DNA from: CBDAQA01 sp965247815
Lineage (GTDB): Bacteria; Planctomycetota; Phycisphaerae; Tepidisphaerales; Tepidisphaeraceae
DNA length: 64,000 nt
Direction: 5' to 3'
Assembly (NCBI GenBank): GCA_965247815.1
Contig: CBDFHW010000026.1
Coordinates: forward strand, 62,001 to 126,000
A program made the position numbers and the translations under genes. Below, one piece after another: positions 41,459 through 50,226 of this stretch (position 1 is the stretch's first letter; each line of letters opens with the position of its first letter). Below the pieces are notes generated by a model. That model was not told where the DNA came from. It made no database searches and was given only the letters and a program-made list of their open reading frames with translations.

Positions 41459-41569
41459 TGCCGGGCCTGCGCGAACGGCCGCAGGAGTTGCTTCAGGGAG
41501 CGTTAGTGGATCAAAGTTTGGCTTTCAGTCACACGCATCCAATGTCGCTGCGGCGTCATGTCTTTTGCT

Positions 41570-41596
41570 ACGCATCATGCTTCGGGGGTGATGCGT
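41570..41596 (+). promoter_or_regulatory. Hairpin enclosing the ribosome binding site region
   Basis: An 8-bp stem (ACGCATCA at 41570-41577 with TGATGCGT at 41589-41596) ends 1 base before the ATG at 41598. The loop contains the G-run (GGGG) that would be the ribosome binding site, so translation of the following gene may be damped. Confidence 0.45.
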
Positions 41597-41597
41597 A

Positions 41598-41993
41598 ATG
41601 CGTGTCCTGATCGTTGACGACGACGAATTTATGCTTTCGGTGATCGAACGGACCCTGGTCCGAATGGGTCACGAGGTCAGTCTCGCGCGCGACGGGCGCG
41701 AAGCACTCGATGTGCTGAAGCACGGTCAGGCGCGCAACTCGGCCAGACCGGTGAATCAAACCCGGCTCAACCCCCGGTCCGATTTAAAGGCGTTTGCCGT
41801 CGACTCGACCGCCGTCGGCAGTGTCACGAAGGAAATACCGAACCTTTGCGAGCAGATCGAGCGGCTCGCGGGCTCGCGAAATCTGGACAGCCTGCACCGT
41901 TTGCTCGACGATCTCAATTTCGAGATCAATGACGCAGCGGCGTATATCGGCAGCTCAATCGCAACGCCGACAACGACGGCCGCGCCGCTGTAG
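41598..41993 (+). CDS. Degenerate receiver/HPt-tail fusion
   Basis: A 131-residue product. Residues 1-48 are the first half of a receiver (VLIVDDDEFMLSVIERT, with the DDD acidic pocket), cut off before the phospho-Asp strand. The remainder is like the second half of an HPt domain (LCEQIERLAGSRNLDSLHRLL), but the HxxKG phosphorylation site is absent (the region reads LKAFAVDSTAVGS). A deletion between a receiver and an HPt is the simplest explanation. The frame is intact, so it may still be expressed, perhaps as a binding partner; otherwise a pseudogene in progress. Confidence 0.6.
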   Translation: MRVLIVDDDEFMLSVIERTLVRMGHEVSLARDGREALDVLKHGQARNSARPVNQTRLNPRSDLKAFAVDSTAVGSVTKEIPNLCEQIERLAGSRNLDSLHRLLDDLNFEINDAAAYIGSSIATPTTTAAPL

Positions 41994-42276
41994 AGCGCCG
42001 AAAATATCCTTTAATTCCTCTTACTGGCCAGCAATTTATTGAGCCCCAGCTGATCGCCTGCTAGCCGCGGTCTGTATTGAGCCGGAGCCCAAGCCGCGCT
42101 CGGCGAACTGGCTCCAATCCGCGGCCAAGGTCCAACTTAGCGAAAAGCGAAGAGCTTCAAATTGACATAAGCTTTCATTGATACGGATTCCGCTGAGCCA
42201 GCGTTTTCTCCGGCAACCTGTTAGAGTCAGCAGGCTGACCACGAGCAGATCGAATGCATTTAAGGCGTTTTTAGTC
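41994..42276. other. Intergenic region, 283 bases
   Basis: This region separates the chemosensory cluster from the PAS kinase gene. It is less GC-rich than the flanks and contains TTGACA-like and TTTAAG-like stretches near 42162-42260 that could be a promoter for the two-component pair; no hairpin of note is seen. Confidence 0.35.
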
Positions 42277-43926
42277 ATGAACCCAGCAGTCAGACAATCC
42301 GGCGAACCCGATGTTGCCCCGACGCTGCACGAGCTTCATGCCGTGCTGGTCTCGATCGTGGAGAACAGCGACGACGCGATCATCGGCAAGATGCTCGACG
42401 GCACCGTCACCACCTGGAACCGTGCGGCCGAGAAATTGTTCGGTTACAGCCGCGACGAAATGGTCGGTCGGAACATTCTTGTCCTGATTCCGCCGGATCG
42501 AATCGGTGAAGAACGCTTTATCATCGACCGGCTGAAGCGTGGCGAGATCATCGACCACTATCAATCGCGAAGGCTTTCCAAGACCGGCGAGCTGATCGAC
42601 GTTGCGCTGACCGTATCACCCATCCGTGACGTGAACGGCACGATCGTCGGCGCTTCGAAAATCGTTCGGGACATATCCAAAGCCGAGCTGGCTGCTAAGG
42701 CGGTCCGCGAAAGTGAAGCTCGATTCAGGCAGCTTGCCGATTCCATGCCGCAGATCGTCTGGCAGGCGACCCCGGACGGTATGATCGACTATTGCAACCG
42801 GCGGTGGTACGAGTTCACGGGACTGCCCAAGGAGAGTGTCCAGTTGCAGGACGAAAGCGGGTGGGGCGCGGTCGTTCATCCAGATGATCTGCAGCCGACC
42901 ATCGAACGCTTTTATTCGGCGGTCCGTGCGGGCGTTCCGCATATCCACGAAGCGCGATTTCGGGACGGCCGGTCCGGCGAATACAGATGGCATCTCGTGC
43001 GAGGGCTGCCCGTCCGTGACGAGGCGGGAAAAATCGTACGATGGTTCGGGACCAGCACGGACGTCCACGACCTGAAGCAGGCCCAGAGCCAGAAGTTCCA
43101 GGCCCAGGAACGGGCCAAGGAACAGCAGGCGGCGCTAGCGCACCTGGAGCGCGTCCGCACCATGGGGCACATGGCGTCGGGGCTTGCTCATGAATTGAAT
43201 CAGCCGCTCGGCGCGATCCTTAACTACGGTGTCGTGCTCAAGGGGCTTTTGAGCAAACTGCAGTGCGATGACCCGGCGTTGTCCAAGGCGCAGGAGATCG
43301 TCGATGACGTGATCGCCCAGGCCAGCCGCGCGGGTGAGATCGTCCGGCGGATGCGGGGATTCGTTAAGAAGCAAGAACCAATCGCACGACCCCGGGACCT
43401 GAATGAACTGGTCTACGAGACGGTGCACATCCTGTCGTTCGACCTCCGCGTCGCGGGTGTGACGCCTCAACTGTCGTTGGCGGATCGGCTGCCCCCGGTG
43501 CTGGTCGACGGCGTTCAGATACAACAAGTGCTGGTCAATCTCGTCCGCAACGCAATTGACGCGATGGCCGACCGCAGCGCCGGTGACCGAAAACTTATCA
43601 TCTCCAGTGACGTCGACGAACGCGGGCACGTCAGAGTTTCGGTCGAGGATAACGGCTGCGGGATCACCGCCGAGATCCGGGACCGCATTTTTGATTCGTT
43701 TTTTACGACCAAGACGCACGGCCTGGGGATGGGCCTTTCGTTGTGCCGGACCATTATTGAGGAACATGGGGGGCAGTTGCTGGTGAAGCAGGCCGCGCCG
43801 GGCGGCACCATTTTTTCATTCCTTTTGCACGCGTGTTCGTTTGACACGGCGCGATGCATTACGGATTCTTCGACCGTGCAGACGGCACTTTCGGCAGACG
43901 AACGTTCGGGGGCGAGGCTCAAATGA
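42277..43926 (+). CDS. PAS-domain sensor histidine kinase (FixL-like, soluble)
   Basis: About 549 residues with no transmembrane helix, so cytoplasmic. PAS 1 (about 25-140) has IVENSDDAIIGK and GYSRDEMVG; PAS 2 (about 150-280) has a PAC tail (RWFGTSTDVHDLK). A short coiled coil leads to the HisKA box with the phospho-His in SGLAHELNQPLGAI. The ATPase shows NLVRNAIDAM (N), VEDNGCGI (G1) and GLGMGLSLCRTI (G2). The heme-binding His of FixL is not visible in PAS 1 (Glu/Arg at that place), so it is not an oxygen sensor of the FixL type. Stop overlaps the regulator start (ATGA). Confidence 0.9.
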   Translation: MNPAVRQSGEPDVAPTLHELHAVLVSIVENSDDAIIGKMLDGTVTTWNRAAEKLFGYSRDEMVGRNILVLIPPDRIGEERFIIDRLKRGEIIDHYQSRRLSKTGELIDVALTVSPIRDVNGTIVGASKIVRDISKAELAAKAVRESEARFRQLADSMPQIVWQATPDGMIDYCNRRWYEFTGLPKESVQLQDESGWGAVVHPDDLQPTIERFYSAVRAGVPHIHEARFRDGRSGEYRWHLVRGLPVRDEAGKIVRWFGTSTDVHDLKQAQSQKFQAQERAKEQQAALAHLERVRTMGHMASGLAHELNQPLGAILNYGVVLKGLLSKLQCDDPALSKAQEIVDDVIAQASRAGEIVRRMRGFVKKQEPIARPRDLNELVYETVHILSFDLRVAGVTPQLSLADRLPPVLVDGVQIQQVLVNLVRNAIDAMADRSAGDRKLIISSDVDERGHVRVSVEDNGCGITAEIRDRIFDSFFTTKTHGLGMGLSLCRTIIEEHGGQLLVKQAAPGGTIFSFLLHACSFDTARCITDSSTVQTALSADERSGARLK

Positions 43927-44546
43927 AGACCCAATCGACTGTATATGTCGTCGACGACGATGCCGCGATGCGCGAATCAACCTGTATGGTCCTCGAAGCT
44001 GCCGGCATCTCGGCCGAGGCGTTCGGGTCGGCAGAGGGGTTTCTGCAGAGCGAGCCCGCCGGAAGAGCCGGGTGCTTGATCCTGGATCTGCAGATGCCCG
44101 GCATGGGGGGAATGGAACTGCTGCAAAAGTTAACGGCCGAGGGCATTACGCTGCCCGTTCTGGTCGTCAGCGGGACGGGTACGATTCCCGTCGCCGTGCA
44201 GGGCATGAAACTGGGCGTCGAGGATTTTCTGGAAAAGCCCGTCCACCCCGACATCCTGGTGACCAAGGTCCGGGAGGCACTGAAAGTCGACGCGAAGCTG
44301 CGGGAAGAGCGGGCGAAGATAGAACCGGTTCGGCAGCGGCTCGCGACCCTCACCGAACGTGAACGCGATCTGCTCCAGCACATTGTAAAAGGGATGCCTA
44401 ATAAGCTGATCGCCAGGGCGATGGGCATCTCGATCAAGACCGTCGAAAATCACCGCGCGAGCCTGATGCGCAAGGCCGAAGCTTCCAACACCGCCGACCT
44501 GGTGCGAATGCACATGCTGATCTCACTGCCGGCCAGTCCGAATTGA
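43923..44546 (+). CDS. FixJ/NarL-type response regulator
   Basis: 207 residues. The receiver (about 1-120) has VYVVDDDAAMRES, the phospho-Asp in CLILDLQMPGM and Lys in FLEKPVHP. The LuxR-type helix-turn-helix is at about 140-205 (LTERERDLLQHIVKGMPNK, then GISIKTVENHRASLMRK). It forms the DNA-binding output of the kinase before it; translation is coupled by the ATGA overlap. The FixJ-like switch suggests control of transcription in response to the PAS kinase; target genes unknown. Confidence 0.93.
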   Translation: MKTQSTVYVVDDDAAMRESTCMVLEAAGISAEAFGSAEGFLQSEPAGRAGCLILDLQMPGMGGMELLQKLTAEGITLPVLVVSGTGTIPVAVQGMKLGVEDFLEKPVHPDILVTKVREALKVDAKLREERAKIEPVRQRLATLTERERDLLQHIVKGMPNKLIARAMGISIKTVENHRASLMRKAEASNTADLVRMHMLISLPASPN

Positions 44547-44596
44547 CTCCAATCGCGACCGCCGAACCAATGCATCGAAAATAGCTGCGCCCGGCG

Positions 44597-44604
44597 GTGC
44601 CACG
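44597..44604. repeat. GTGCCACG extragenic motif copy
   Basis: GTGCCACG lies directly after the lon stop, on the strand shown in the other copies of this REP-like core (18952-18960; inverted at 50699-50706). Confidence 0.4.
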
Positions 44605-47220
44605 CTACCGTGACACCGACTTGCGTTTCGCCGCGACCGGCGTCGCCTTCGACTTACCGTTCAACGGCCTCAAAGGCTTCACCGCCGATTCCTTGCCCCC
44701 GCCGATGACCGCGATTTTCAGTACCTCGTCGACGTTGTCGACGAAATGAAATTTGAGATTGTCTTTTACTTCCTGCGGCAGATCGGGCATGTCTTTCTCA
44801 TTCCGCCGCGGGACAATTACTTCCTTGATCCCCGCGCGGAGTGCCGCGAGGGTTTTTTCCTTCAACCCGCCGATCGGCAGGACTAATCCGCGCAGCGTAA
44901 TCTCACCGGTCATTGCCACGTCCGCCCGGGCGGGGCGGTTCAGCATCAAAGACGCGATCGACGTGAACATCGCCACACCGGCGCTGGGACCGTCCTTTGG
45001 GATCGCGCCGGCGGGGACGTGAATGTGCACGTCACTTTCGGCCAGCAGCTTGGGGTCGATGCCCAGTTCTTCGGCCCGGCTGCGCACGATCGTGAACGCG
45101 GCGGTCGCCGACTCTTTCATCACATCGCCGATCTGACCCGTGAGAATGATCCCGCCTTTGCCGGCCATTCGACTCGACTCGATGAACAGAATCTCGCCGC
45201 CCACGGGTGTATACGCCATACCGGTGGCCACGCCGGGGATGCTGGTCCGCGACGCGAGTTCGGGCTCGAATCGGCGGGGCCCGAGGGTTTTCTCGACGTA
45301 CCCGCGGTCGACGGCAAGTTTCTCGACGTTCCCGCTGACGATCTCGGCCGCGATCGCGCGGGCGACCGAACCGATGCTGCGTTCGAGGCTTCGCACGCCC
45401 GCCTCGCGGGTGTAGCTTTCGATCAGATCCTTCAGCGCGCCGTCCTGGAACTTCGCCTGCTTGGAGATCAATCCGTTCGCTTCGAGTTGCCGGGGCACCA
45501 GATACGTTTTGGCAATACTCAGCTTGTCGTTCTGCGTATAGCCCGGAATTTCGATCACTTCCATACGATCGCGCAACGGCCCCGGCACGGGGTCCATGCT
45601 GTTGGCGGTCGCGATGAACATCACCTTGCTGAGATCGAAAGGGACGTCCAGATAATGGTCGGTAAACGTGTGGTTCTGCGCCGGGTCGAGCACTTCGAGC
45701 AGCGCCGACGCGGGGTCGCCGCGGAAGTCGGCGCCGAGCTTGTCGATCTCGTCGAGCATCATCACCGGGTTGCGCGTGCCGGCCTTGCGGAGCTCGGCAA
45801 TGATCCGGCCGGGCATCGAACCAATATAGGTGCGCCGGTGCCCGCGAATGTCCGCTTCGTCCCGAACACCACCGAGCGCGACGCGGATGAAGTTTCGACC
45901 CATCGCCTCGGCGATGCTCTTGCCCAGCGACGTCTTACCGACACCGGGGGGGCCGACGAAACAAAGTATGGCGCCGGCGCCGCCGACGTTTTCTTCACCG
46001 AGATTTCCGTCGACTGTTTTCTCGGCCTGCGTCGGCACGTCGGTCGTCGCGACCGGCACGGGCTTGGCGGCTTCGGCGGCGGCGCGGGCGGCGGCACCTT
46101 TCTTGATCGCCTGGTCGCGTTTGAGCTTCAGCACCGCGAGGTACTCGATGATCCGGCGTTTCACTTTGTCCAGATCGAAATGGTCGCGGTCGAGGATCTT
46201 CCGCGCCTCGATCAAATCTAATTTGTCGGCCGTCGTGAGTGCCCAAGGCAATTCGCTGATGATTTGAAGCCAAGTCCGGATGACGCCGTATTCGGGACTC
46301 GCGCTCGGAATCGCTTCCAGACGGTTCAGCTCACGCGTCGCCTCCTTGAACACCGTTTCGGGCAGCTTTGCCGCTTCTAGCTTGGCGCGCAGCTGGTCGA
46401 TTTCACTCCCACCGGTGCCGCCGCCTTCGCCGTCACCCAGCTCCTTGCGGATCGCCTTGAGTTGTTCCTGCAGGTAGTAACGCCGCTGGCTTTTGTCGAT
46501 GTTTTCTTTGACCTGCGACTGAATTTTGTTCTGAAGCTCGAGCACGTCGAGCTGCGTGGCGAGCCGGGCCGCGATCAATCGCAACCGGCGCTCGACGTCC
46601 ATTTCTTCCAGCATCCGCTGCTTGTCGACGCTGTCCGCCTGCAGGTTCGCGGCGAGAAAATCCGCCAACGCCGACGGCTGCGTGATGCTCGCCAGCACCT
46701 GTGCCGCTTCGTCCGGCGTGTTCGGCGACAGCTCGATGACCCGGTTCGCCTGCTGCCGGACCGACGCGATCAACGCGTCCATCCCCGGACCGGCTTCGAC
46801 CATGTCTTCCAGCACGTCGATCTGCCCCACGGCGAACGGATCCAACTGCGTCAGGCTGTTCAACCGAAATCGGCTCAGCCCGTGGACGATGATCGACTGA
46901 TTGCCGTCCGGCAATTTGAACAGCTTAAGGATCATGCACGCCACCCCGACGGTGTGCAGGTCGTCGGACTGCGGGTCTTCGGTCTCGGCGTTCCGCTGCG
47001 TGACGACGCCGATAATCTTCTCTCCAGGCATGACTTCGTCGAGCAGGTTCTTACTCTTCTGCCGTCCCACGTTCAGGGGCATGACCGTGCCCGGGAAGAC
47101 CACGATGTTGCGAATCGGCAGAATCGGCAACAGACTGGGAATCGTCAGCTTCTGGCCGTTGTTCCCCGTTCGAATGATCGTCCCGTCCGGCGTGCGTTCA
47201 ATGATTTGGGATTCAGACAT
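44605..47220 (-). CDS. lon: ATP-dependent protease Lon (LonA type)
   Basis: 871 residues. The N-terminal substrate domain (LPILPIRNIVVFPGTV) runs to about 300. The AAA+ domain has Walker A GPPGVGKTSLGKS, Walker B MMLDEIDKLG and an arginine-finger region. The C-terminal protease domain has the catalytic Ser in DGPSAGVAMF and Lys in GGLKEKTLAA. An Ala/Pro-rich insert (about 375-410) lies just before the ATPase and is not part of the usual Lon core; a basic C-terminal tail follows. It degrades damaged proteins in the cytoplasm. An Hsp20 gene lies 109 bases upstream on the same strand, in keeping with heat-stress control. Confidence 0.97.
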   Translation of the reverse strand: MSESQIIERTPDGTIIRTGNNGQKLTIPSLLPILPIRNIVVFPGTVMPLNVGRQKSKNLLDEVMPGEKIIGVVTQRNAETEDPQSDDLHTVGVACMILKLFKLPDGNQSIIVHGLSRFRLNSLTQLDPFAVGQIDVLEDMVEAGPGMDALIASVRQQANRVIELSPNTPDEAAQVLASITQPSALADFLAANLQADSVDKQRMLEEMDVERRLRLIAARLATQLDVLELQNKIQSQVKENIDKSQRRYYLQEQLKAIRKELGDGEGGGTGGSEIDQLRAKLEAAKLPETVFKEATRELNRLEAIPSASPEYGVIRTWLQIISELPWALTTADKLDLIEARKILDRDHFDLDKVKRRIIEYLAVLKLKRDQAIKKGAAARAAAEAAKPVPVATTDVPTQAEKTVDGNLGEENVGGAGAILCFVGPPGVGKTSLGKSIAEAMGRNFIRVALGGVRDEADIRGHRRTYIGSMPGRIIAELRKAGTRNPVMMLDEIDKLGADFRGDPASALLEVLDPAQNHTFTDHYLDVPFDLSKVMFIATANSMDPVPGPLRDRMEVIEIPGYTQNDKLSIAKTYLVPRQLEANGLISKQAKFQDGALKDLIESYTREAGVRSLERSIGSVARAIAAEIVSGNVEKLAVDRGYVEKTLGPRRFEPELASRTSIPGVATGMAYTPVGGEILFIESSRMAGKGGIILTGQIGDVMKESATAAFTIVRSRAEELGIDPKLLAESDVHIHVPAGAIPKDGPSAGVAMFTSIASLMLNRPARADVAMTGEITLRGLVLPIGGLKEKTLAALRAGIKEVIVPRRNEKDMPDLPQEVKDNLKFHFVDNVDEVLKIAVIGGGKESAVKPLRPLNGKSKATPVAAKRKSVSR

Positions 47221-47329
47221 TAATCTTGAGAATCGTCGGTCGTCTGTCGCTGGGTGTCAGGCAAAACCCGGGTCACGCCCGCGCGGTTTCGTCTTCCATC
47301 AACGGCACACGGCCGATAACTTCTCCTCC

Positions 47330-47755
47330 TCACTTTTTCGGTAATTCGATCCAGAGCATTCCGTTGCGATACGTCGCGTGGATCTTCGCCTGAACGACTT
47401 CTTCCGGCAGCTCGACCTCGCGGAAAAACGACCCGTGGTCGATCTCCATCATGTGGACCCGCAGCTTGCCGCGTTCGGGGGACGCCGCCTCGGGTTCGTC
47501 GTAACTGGGAACCTCGCGGGCGCCGCGAATGCTCAGCCGGCCGTTCGCGACTTCCAAGTCGATCTTTTCCTTGGCCATCCCCCCGAGGTCGACGCAGACC
47601 AGAAATTCTTCTTCGGTCTCGTACAGGTTTACGTTCGGAGCCCAGGTGTCGTTGGGACGAAAGTTGTAGAATCCCTTCTGCATCTGCTCGACGATTTTAT
47701 TTACGTTTCGGCTGATGTGCTGAAACGGATGGTCCGGTCCGGTTTCAATAAGCAT
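47330..47755 (-). CDS. Hsp20/alpha-crystallin small heat-shock protein
   Basis: About 141 residues. The alpha-crystallin domain (about 45-135) runs from WAPNVNLYETEEEFLVCVDLGG to the usual C-terminal strand, with GRLSIRGARE, EIDHGSFFREVELPEEV and IHATYRNGMLWIELPK as family blocks. A GGAGAG ribosome binding site sits before the ATG at 47755; two longer starts (47776, 47824) have none. It is a chaperone that holds unfolding proteins. It lies upstream of lon on the same strand. Confidence 0.93.
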   Translation of the reverse strand: MLIETGPDHPFQHISRNVNKIVEQMQKGFYNFRPNDTWAPNVNLYETEEEFLVCVDLGGMAKEKIDLEVANGRLSIRGAREVPSYDEPEAASPERGKLRVHMMEIDHGSFFREVELPEEVVQAKIHATYRNGMLWIELPKK

Positions 47756-47928
47756 CAAACTCTCCACAGATGCCATTCGGCCAAAAGCTGCCCCACTCCG
47801 GGAAGCCGTGCCGATCACCATCATAGACGCTCGGTGATATTGGGAATAGCCAGAATCGATATCCCGCGTCAGTTTCCTTCCGCCCGGTCTGCCGCTAAGT
47901 TACGCCGCCTTAGAATCAGGAGAAACAG

Positions 47929-48999
47929 ATGAAGATAGCGGTCATGCCCGGCGACGGTGTCGGTAAAGAAGTGGTCCCCGAAGGTCTCAAGGTCCTTGAA
48001 GTGGCCGCGAAAAAATTCGGATTTTCTTACTCCACCACCCATTACCCGTTCGGCGGCGAACACTATCTGGCCACGAAACAGACGCTCCCGGATTCGGCCC
48101 TGAAGGAACTCGCCGCCCACGACGCGATCCTGTTCGGCGCGGTCGGCGTCGACCCCCGCGGTTCGGCCCAGATTCCCCAGGGCATTCTCGAGACCGAAAT
48201 CCTCCTGAAGATGCGGTTCGAACTCGACCAGTACATCAACCTTCGGCCCACGCGTCTGCTCCCGAGCGTGCCGACGCCGTTGAAAAACGTCGGACCCGAC
48301 GACATCGACATGGTCATTGTCCGGGAAAACACCGAGGGGCTTTATTGTCAGAACGGCGGATTCCTCTACAAGAACACCCCGCACGAGGTCGCGAACCAGA
48401 TCGAAGTCACCACCCGCCACGGGGTCGAGCGGTGTATCCGGTACGCTTTCGAATACGCCGTGAAGTTCAACCGGAAAAAGGTCACGCTGGTCGCCAAAAC
48501 CAACGTGCTGCGGTTCGCGCACAACCTCTGGCAGCGCACGTTCGACGCCGTCCGGTCGGAGTACCCCGGCATCGAAACCGATTACCACCACGTCGACGCC
48601 TGCTGCATGTACATGGTGACTAAGCCCAGGATCTACGACGTGATCGTGACGACCAATATGTTCGGCGACATCATCACCGATCTGGGCGCTGCCATCCAGG
48701 GCGGCATGGGGATGGCCGCGAGCGGAAACCTCAACCCCGCCCGCACGACCGCGAGCATGTTCGAACCGGTCCACGGGTCCGCGCCGGACATTGCCGGGAA
48801 AGGGTACGCCAACCCCATTGCCACGTTCCTGTCGGTGGCCATGATGCTCGACTTCCTGAACCAGCCCGCCGCCGCGACGGCCGTCAACCAGGCCTGCAAA
48901 GCGGTGATCGTCGACAAGAAAAACCACACCCGCGACCTCGGCGGTACGGCTTGCACCACCGACGTCGGGAACGCGGTCTGCGCCGCGATAGGAGCCTGA
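47929..48999 (+). CDS. leuB: 3-isopropylmalate dehydrogenase family (leucine synthesis)
   Basis: A 356-residue member of the isocitrate/isopropylmalate dehydrogenase family. Blocks: MPGDGVGKEV at the N-terminus, VRENTEGLYC, KTNVLRFAHNLW and MFGDIITDLGAA; the metal-binding Asp is in the last of these. The LKMRFELDQYINLRPTRLLP region resembles actinobacterial/archaeal LeuB more than proteobacterial LeuB. It would oxidise and decarboxylate 3-isopropylmalate with NAD+. No leuA/leuC/leuD lies in the window, and tartrate or homoisocitrate dehydrogenase cannot be excluded. AGGAG ribosome binding site. The stop overlaps the next gene by 1 base (TGATG). Confidence 0.8.
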   Translation: MKIAVMPGDGVGKEVVPEGLKVLEVAAKKFGFSYSTTHYPFGGEHYLATKQTLPDSALKELAAHDAILFGAVGVDPRGSAQIPQGILETEILLKMRFELDQYINLRPTRLLPSVPTPLKNVGPDDIDMVIVRENTEGLYCQNGGFLYKNTPHEVANQIEVTTRHGVERCIRYAFEYAVKFNRKKVTLVAKTNVLRFAHNLWQRTFDAVRSEYPGIETDYHHVDACCMYMVTKPRIYDVIVTTNMFGDIITDLGAAIQGGMGMAASGNLNPARTTASMFEPVHGSAPDIAGKGYANPIATFLSVAMMLDFLNQPAAATAVNQACKAVIVDKKNHTRDLGGTACTTDVGNAVCAAIGA

Positions 49000-50198
49000 T
49001 GCCGACCAGGGGTCGACGACTCGGACGAACGGCCGCGGCAGGATTGATTGCGATCGTGTCAGCCGCCGCTACCACGCTGCCCGCCGGGCGTCTTCCCGGC
49101 CAGGTTCTTTCCGTCGGGCCCGGTCAGCTATTCGCGAAACCCTCGACGGCGTTCACCGCCGCCCGGGACGGGGACACGATCCGAATCGACGCCGCCGGTG
49201 ATTATTACAATGACGTGGCGGTGATAAGCCGAAGTAACTTGACCATCGAAGGCGTCGGCAAGACGCGGGCGGTTTTGAAAACCGACGGCCGCGTCTACAG
49301 TCGCAAGGGCATCTGGGTGTTCGACGCCGGCGCATCCAATCTGACGATCAGAAATCTGGATTTCCAGGGCGCCCGCGTTGCCGATGTTGACGGCGCGAAC
49401 GGTGCCGGGCTCCGCGCGCTGGGGACCGATCTGACTGTGGATAACTGCCGATTCCACGACAACCAGAACGGCATCCTCGGCGGGTACGGCACGACCACGA
49501 TTCAGCACAGCGAGTTCGACCACAACGGCCTGAACGGCCTGGCCCATAACATCTACATCGGCGACAGCCGCGGCACGCTCATTTTCAAGTTCAACTACAC
49601 CCACGACACCAAGGACGGTCACCTTCTCAAAAGCCGGGCGGCGGTCAACGTCGTCGAATACAACCGGATCGCCGACGAAGCCGGCACCGGCAGCTACGAA
49701 TTAGACTTTCCCAACGGCGGGCGCACCAGAGTAGTGGGGAACCTGATCGAGCAGTCTGCCGGGAGCCAGAACGGCGTCATCCTTGCCTACGGTGAAGAAG
49801 GCGTCGTCGATCCGAAGTCGGCGTTGTATGTCGTCGGCAATACGTTCATTAACCGCCGGCCCGCGGGTACGTTCATCGACGTGCAAAAGACGCCGGCCGG
49901 ATTTCAATTAATCGCGCGCAACAACATCGTCGCCGGGCCAGGTACGGTGTCGACTCGGCCGGCAATCACCGGTGGAAATGTCCTCACCACGGTCGAGGGT
50001 GCGGGTTTCGTAGACGCCGCCAACGGCGACTTCCGGATTAATTCGGCCTCGCCGGCACGCAGCGCCGGCGTTCAGCCCGGCGATGACGCCGACCGGAAGC
50101 CACTCGCTTTGGAATTCAGGCTCGCGGGTGCCGGCGACCTTTCCAGGCCATTCACATCCGACACGCCTGACGCCGGAGCGTTCGGACGGCAGCCGTAG
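48999..50198 (+). CDS. Secreted right-handed beta-helix protein
   Basis: About 399 residues. The N-terminus (RRLGRTAAAGLIAIVSAAATTLPA) is a plausible signal peptide. A pectate-lyase-like start (GPGQLFAKPSTAFTAARDGDTI) and repeated NxxI/NxxF coil turns (LTIRNLDFQGARV, YNRIADEAGTGSYEL) mark a parallel beta-helix of about 300 residues. It could bind or cleave a polysaccharide; no catalytic residues are assigned. The ATG overlaps the leuB stop, so the two may be co-translated although they appear unrelated in function. Confidence 0.75.
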   Translation: MPTRGRRLGRTAAAGLIAIVSAAATTLPAGRLPGQVLSVGPGQLFAKPSTAFTAARDGDTIRIDAAGDYYNDVAVISRSNLTIEGVGKTRAVLKTDGRVYSRKGIWVFDAGASNLTIRNLDFQGARVADVDGANGAGLRALGTDLTVDNCRFHDNQNGILGGYGTTTIQHSEFDHNGLNGLAHNIYIGDSRGTLIFKFNYTHDTKDGHLLKSRAAVNVVEYNRIADEAGTGSYELDFPNGGRTRVVGNLIEQSAGSQNGVILAYGEEGVVDPKSALYVVGNTFINRRPAGTFIDVQKTPAGFQLIARNNIVAGPGTVSTRPAITGGNVLTTVEGAGFVDAANGDFRINSASPARSAGVQPGDDADRKPLALEFRLAGAGDLSRPFTSDTPDAGAFGRQP

Positions 50199-50226
50199 AT
50201 GCCCGACAGTCCAAAGGAGTCGACCG

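Noticed and set aside
42277..43926. FixL-type oxygen sensor
   Set aside because: The haem-ligand His of FixL is not at the aligned place; no FixK-type gene is near.
45019..46221. Long open frame of 400 codons on the plus strand within lon
   Set aside because: Its composition is that of a codon-shadow of the Lon gene and it has no family features.
47312..47319. GCCGATAA, a perfect FliA -10 box on the plus strand
   Set aside because: No TAAA 15 bases upstream and the region lies between minus-strand heat-shock genes.
47869..48927. Open frame of 352 codons on the minus strand over leuB
   Set aside because: Shadow of leuB; the forward strand encodes all LeuB motifs.
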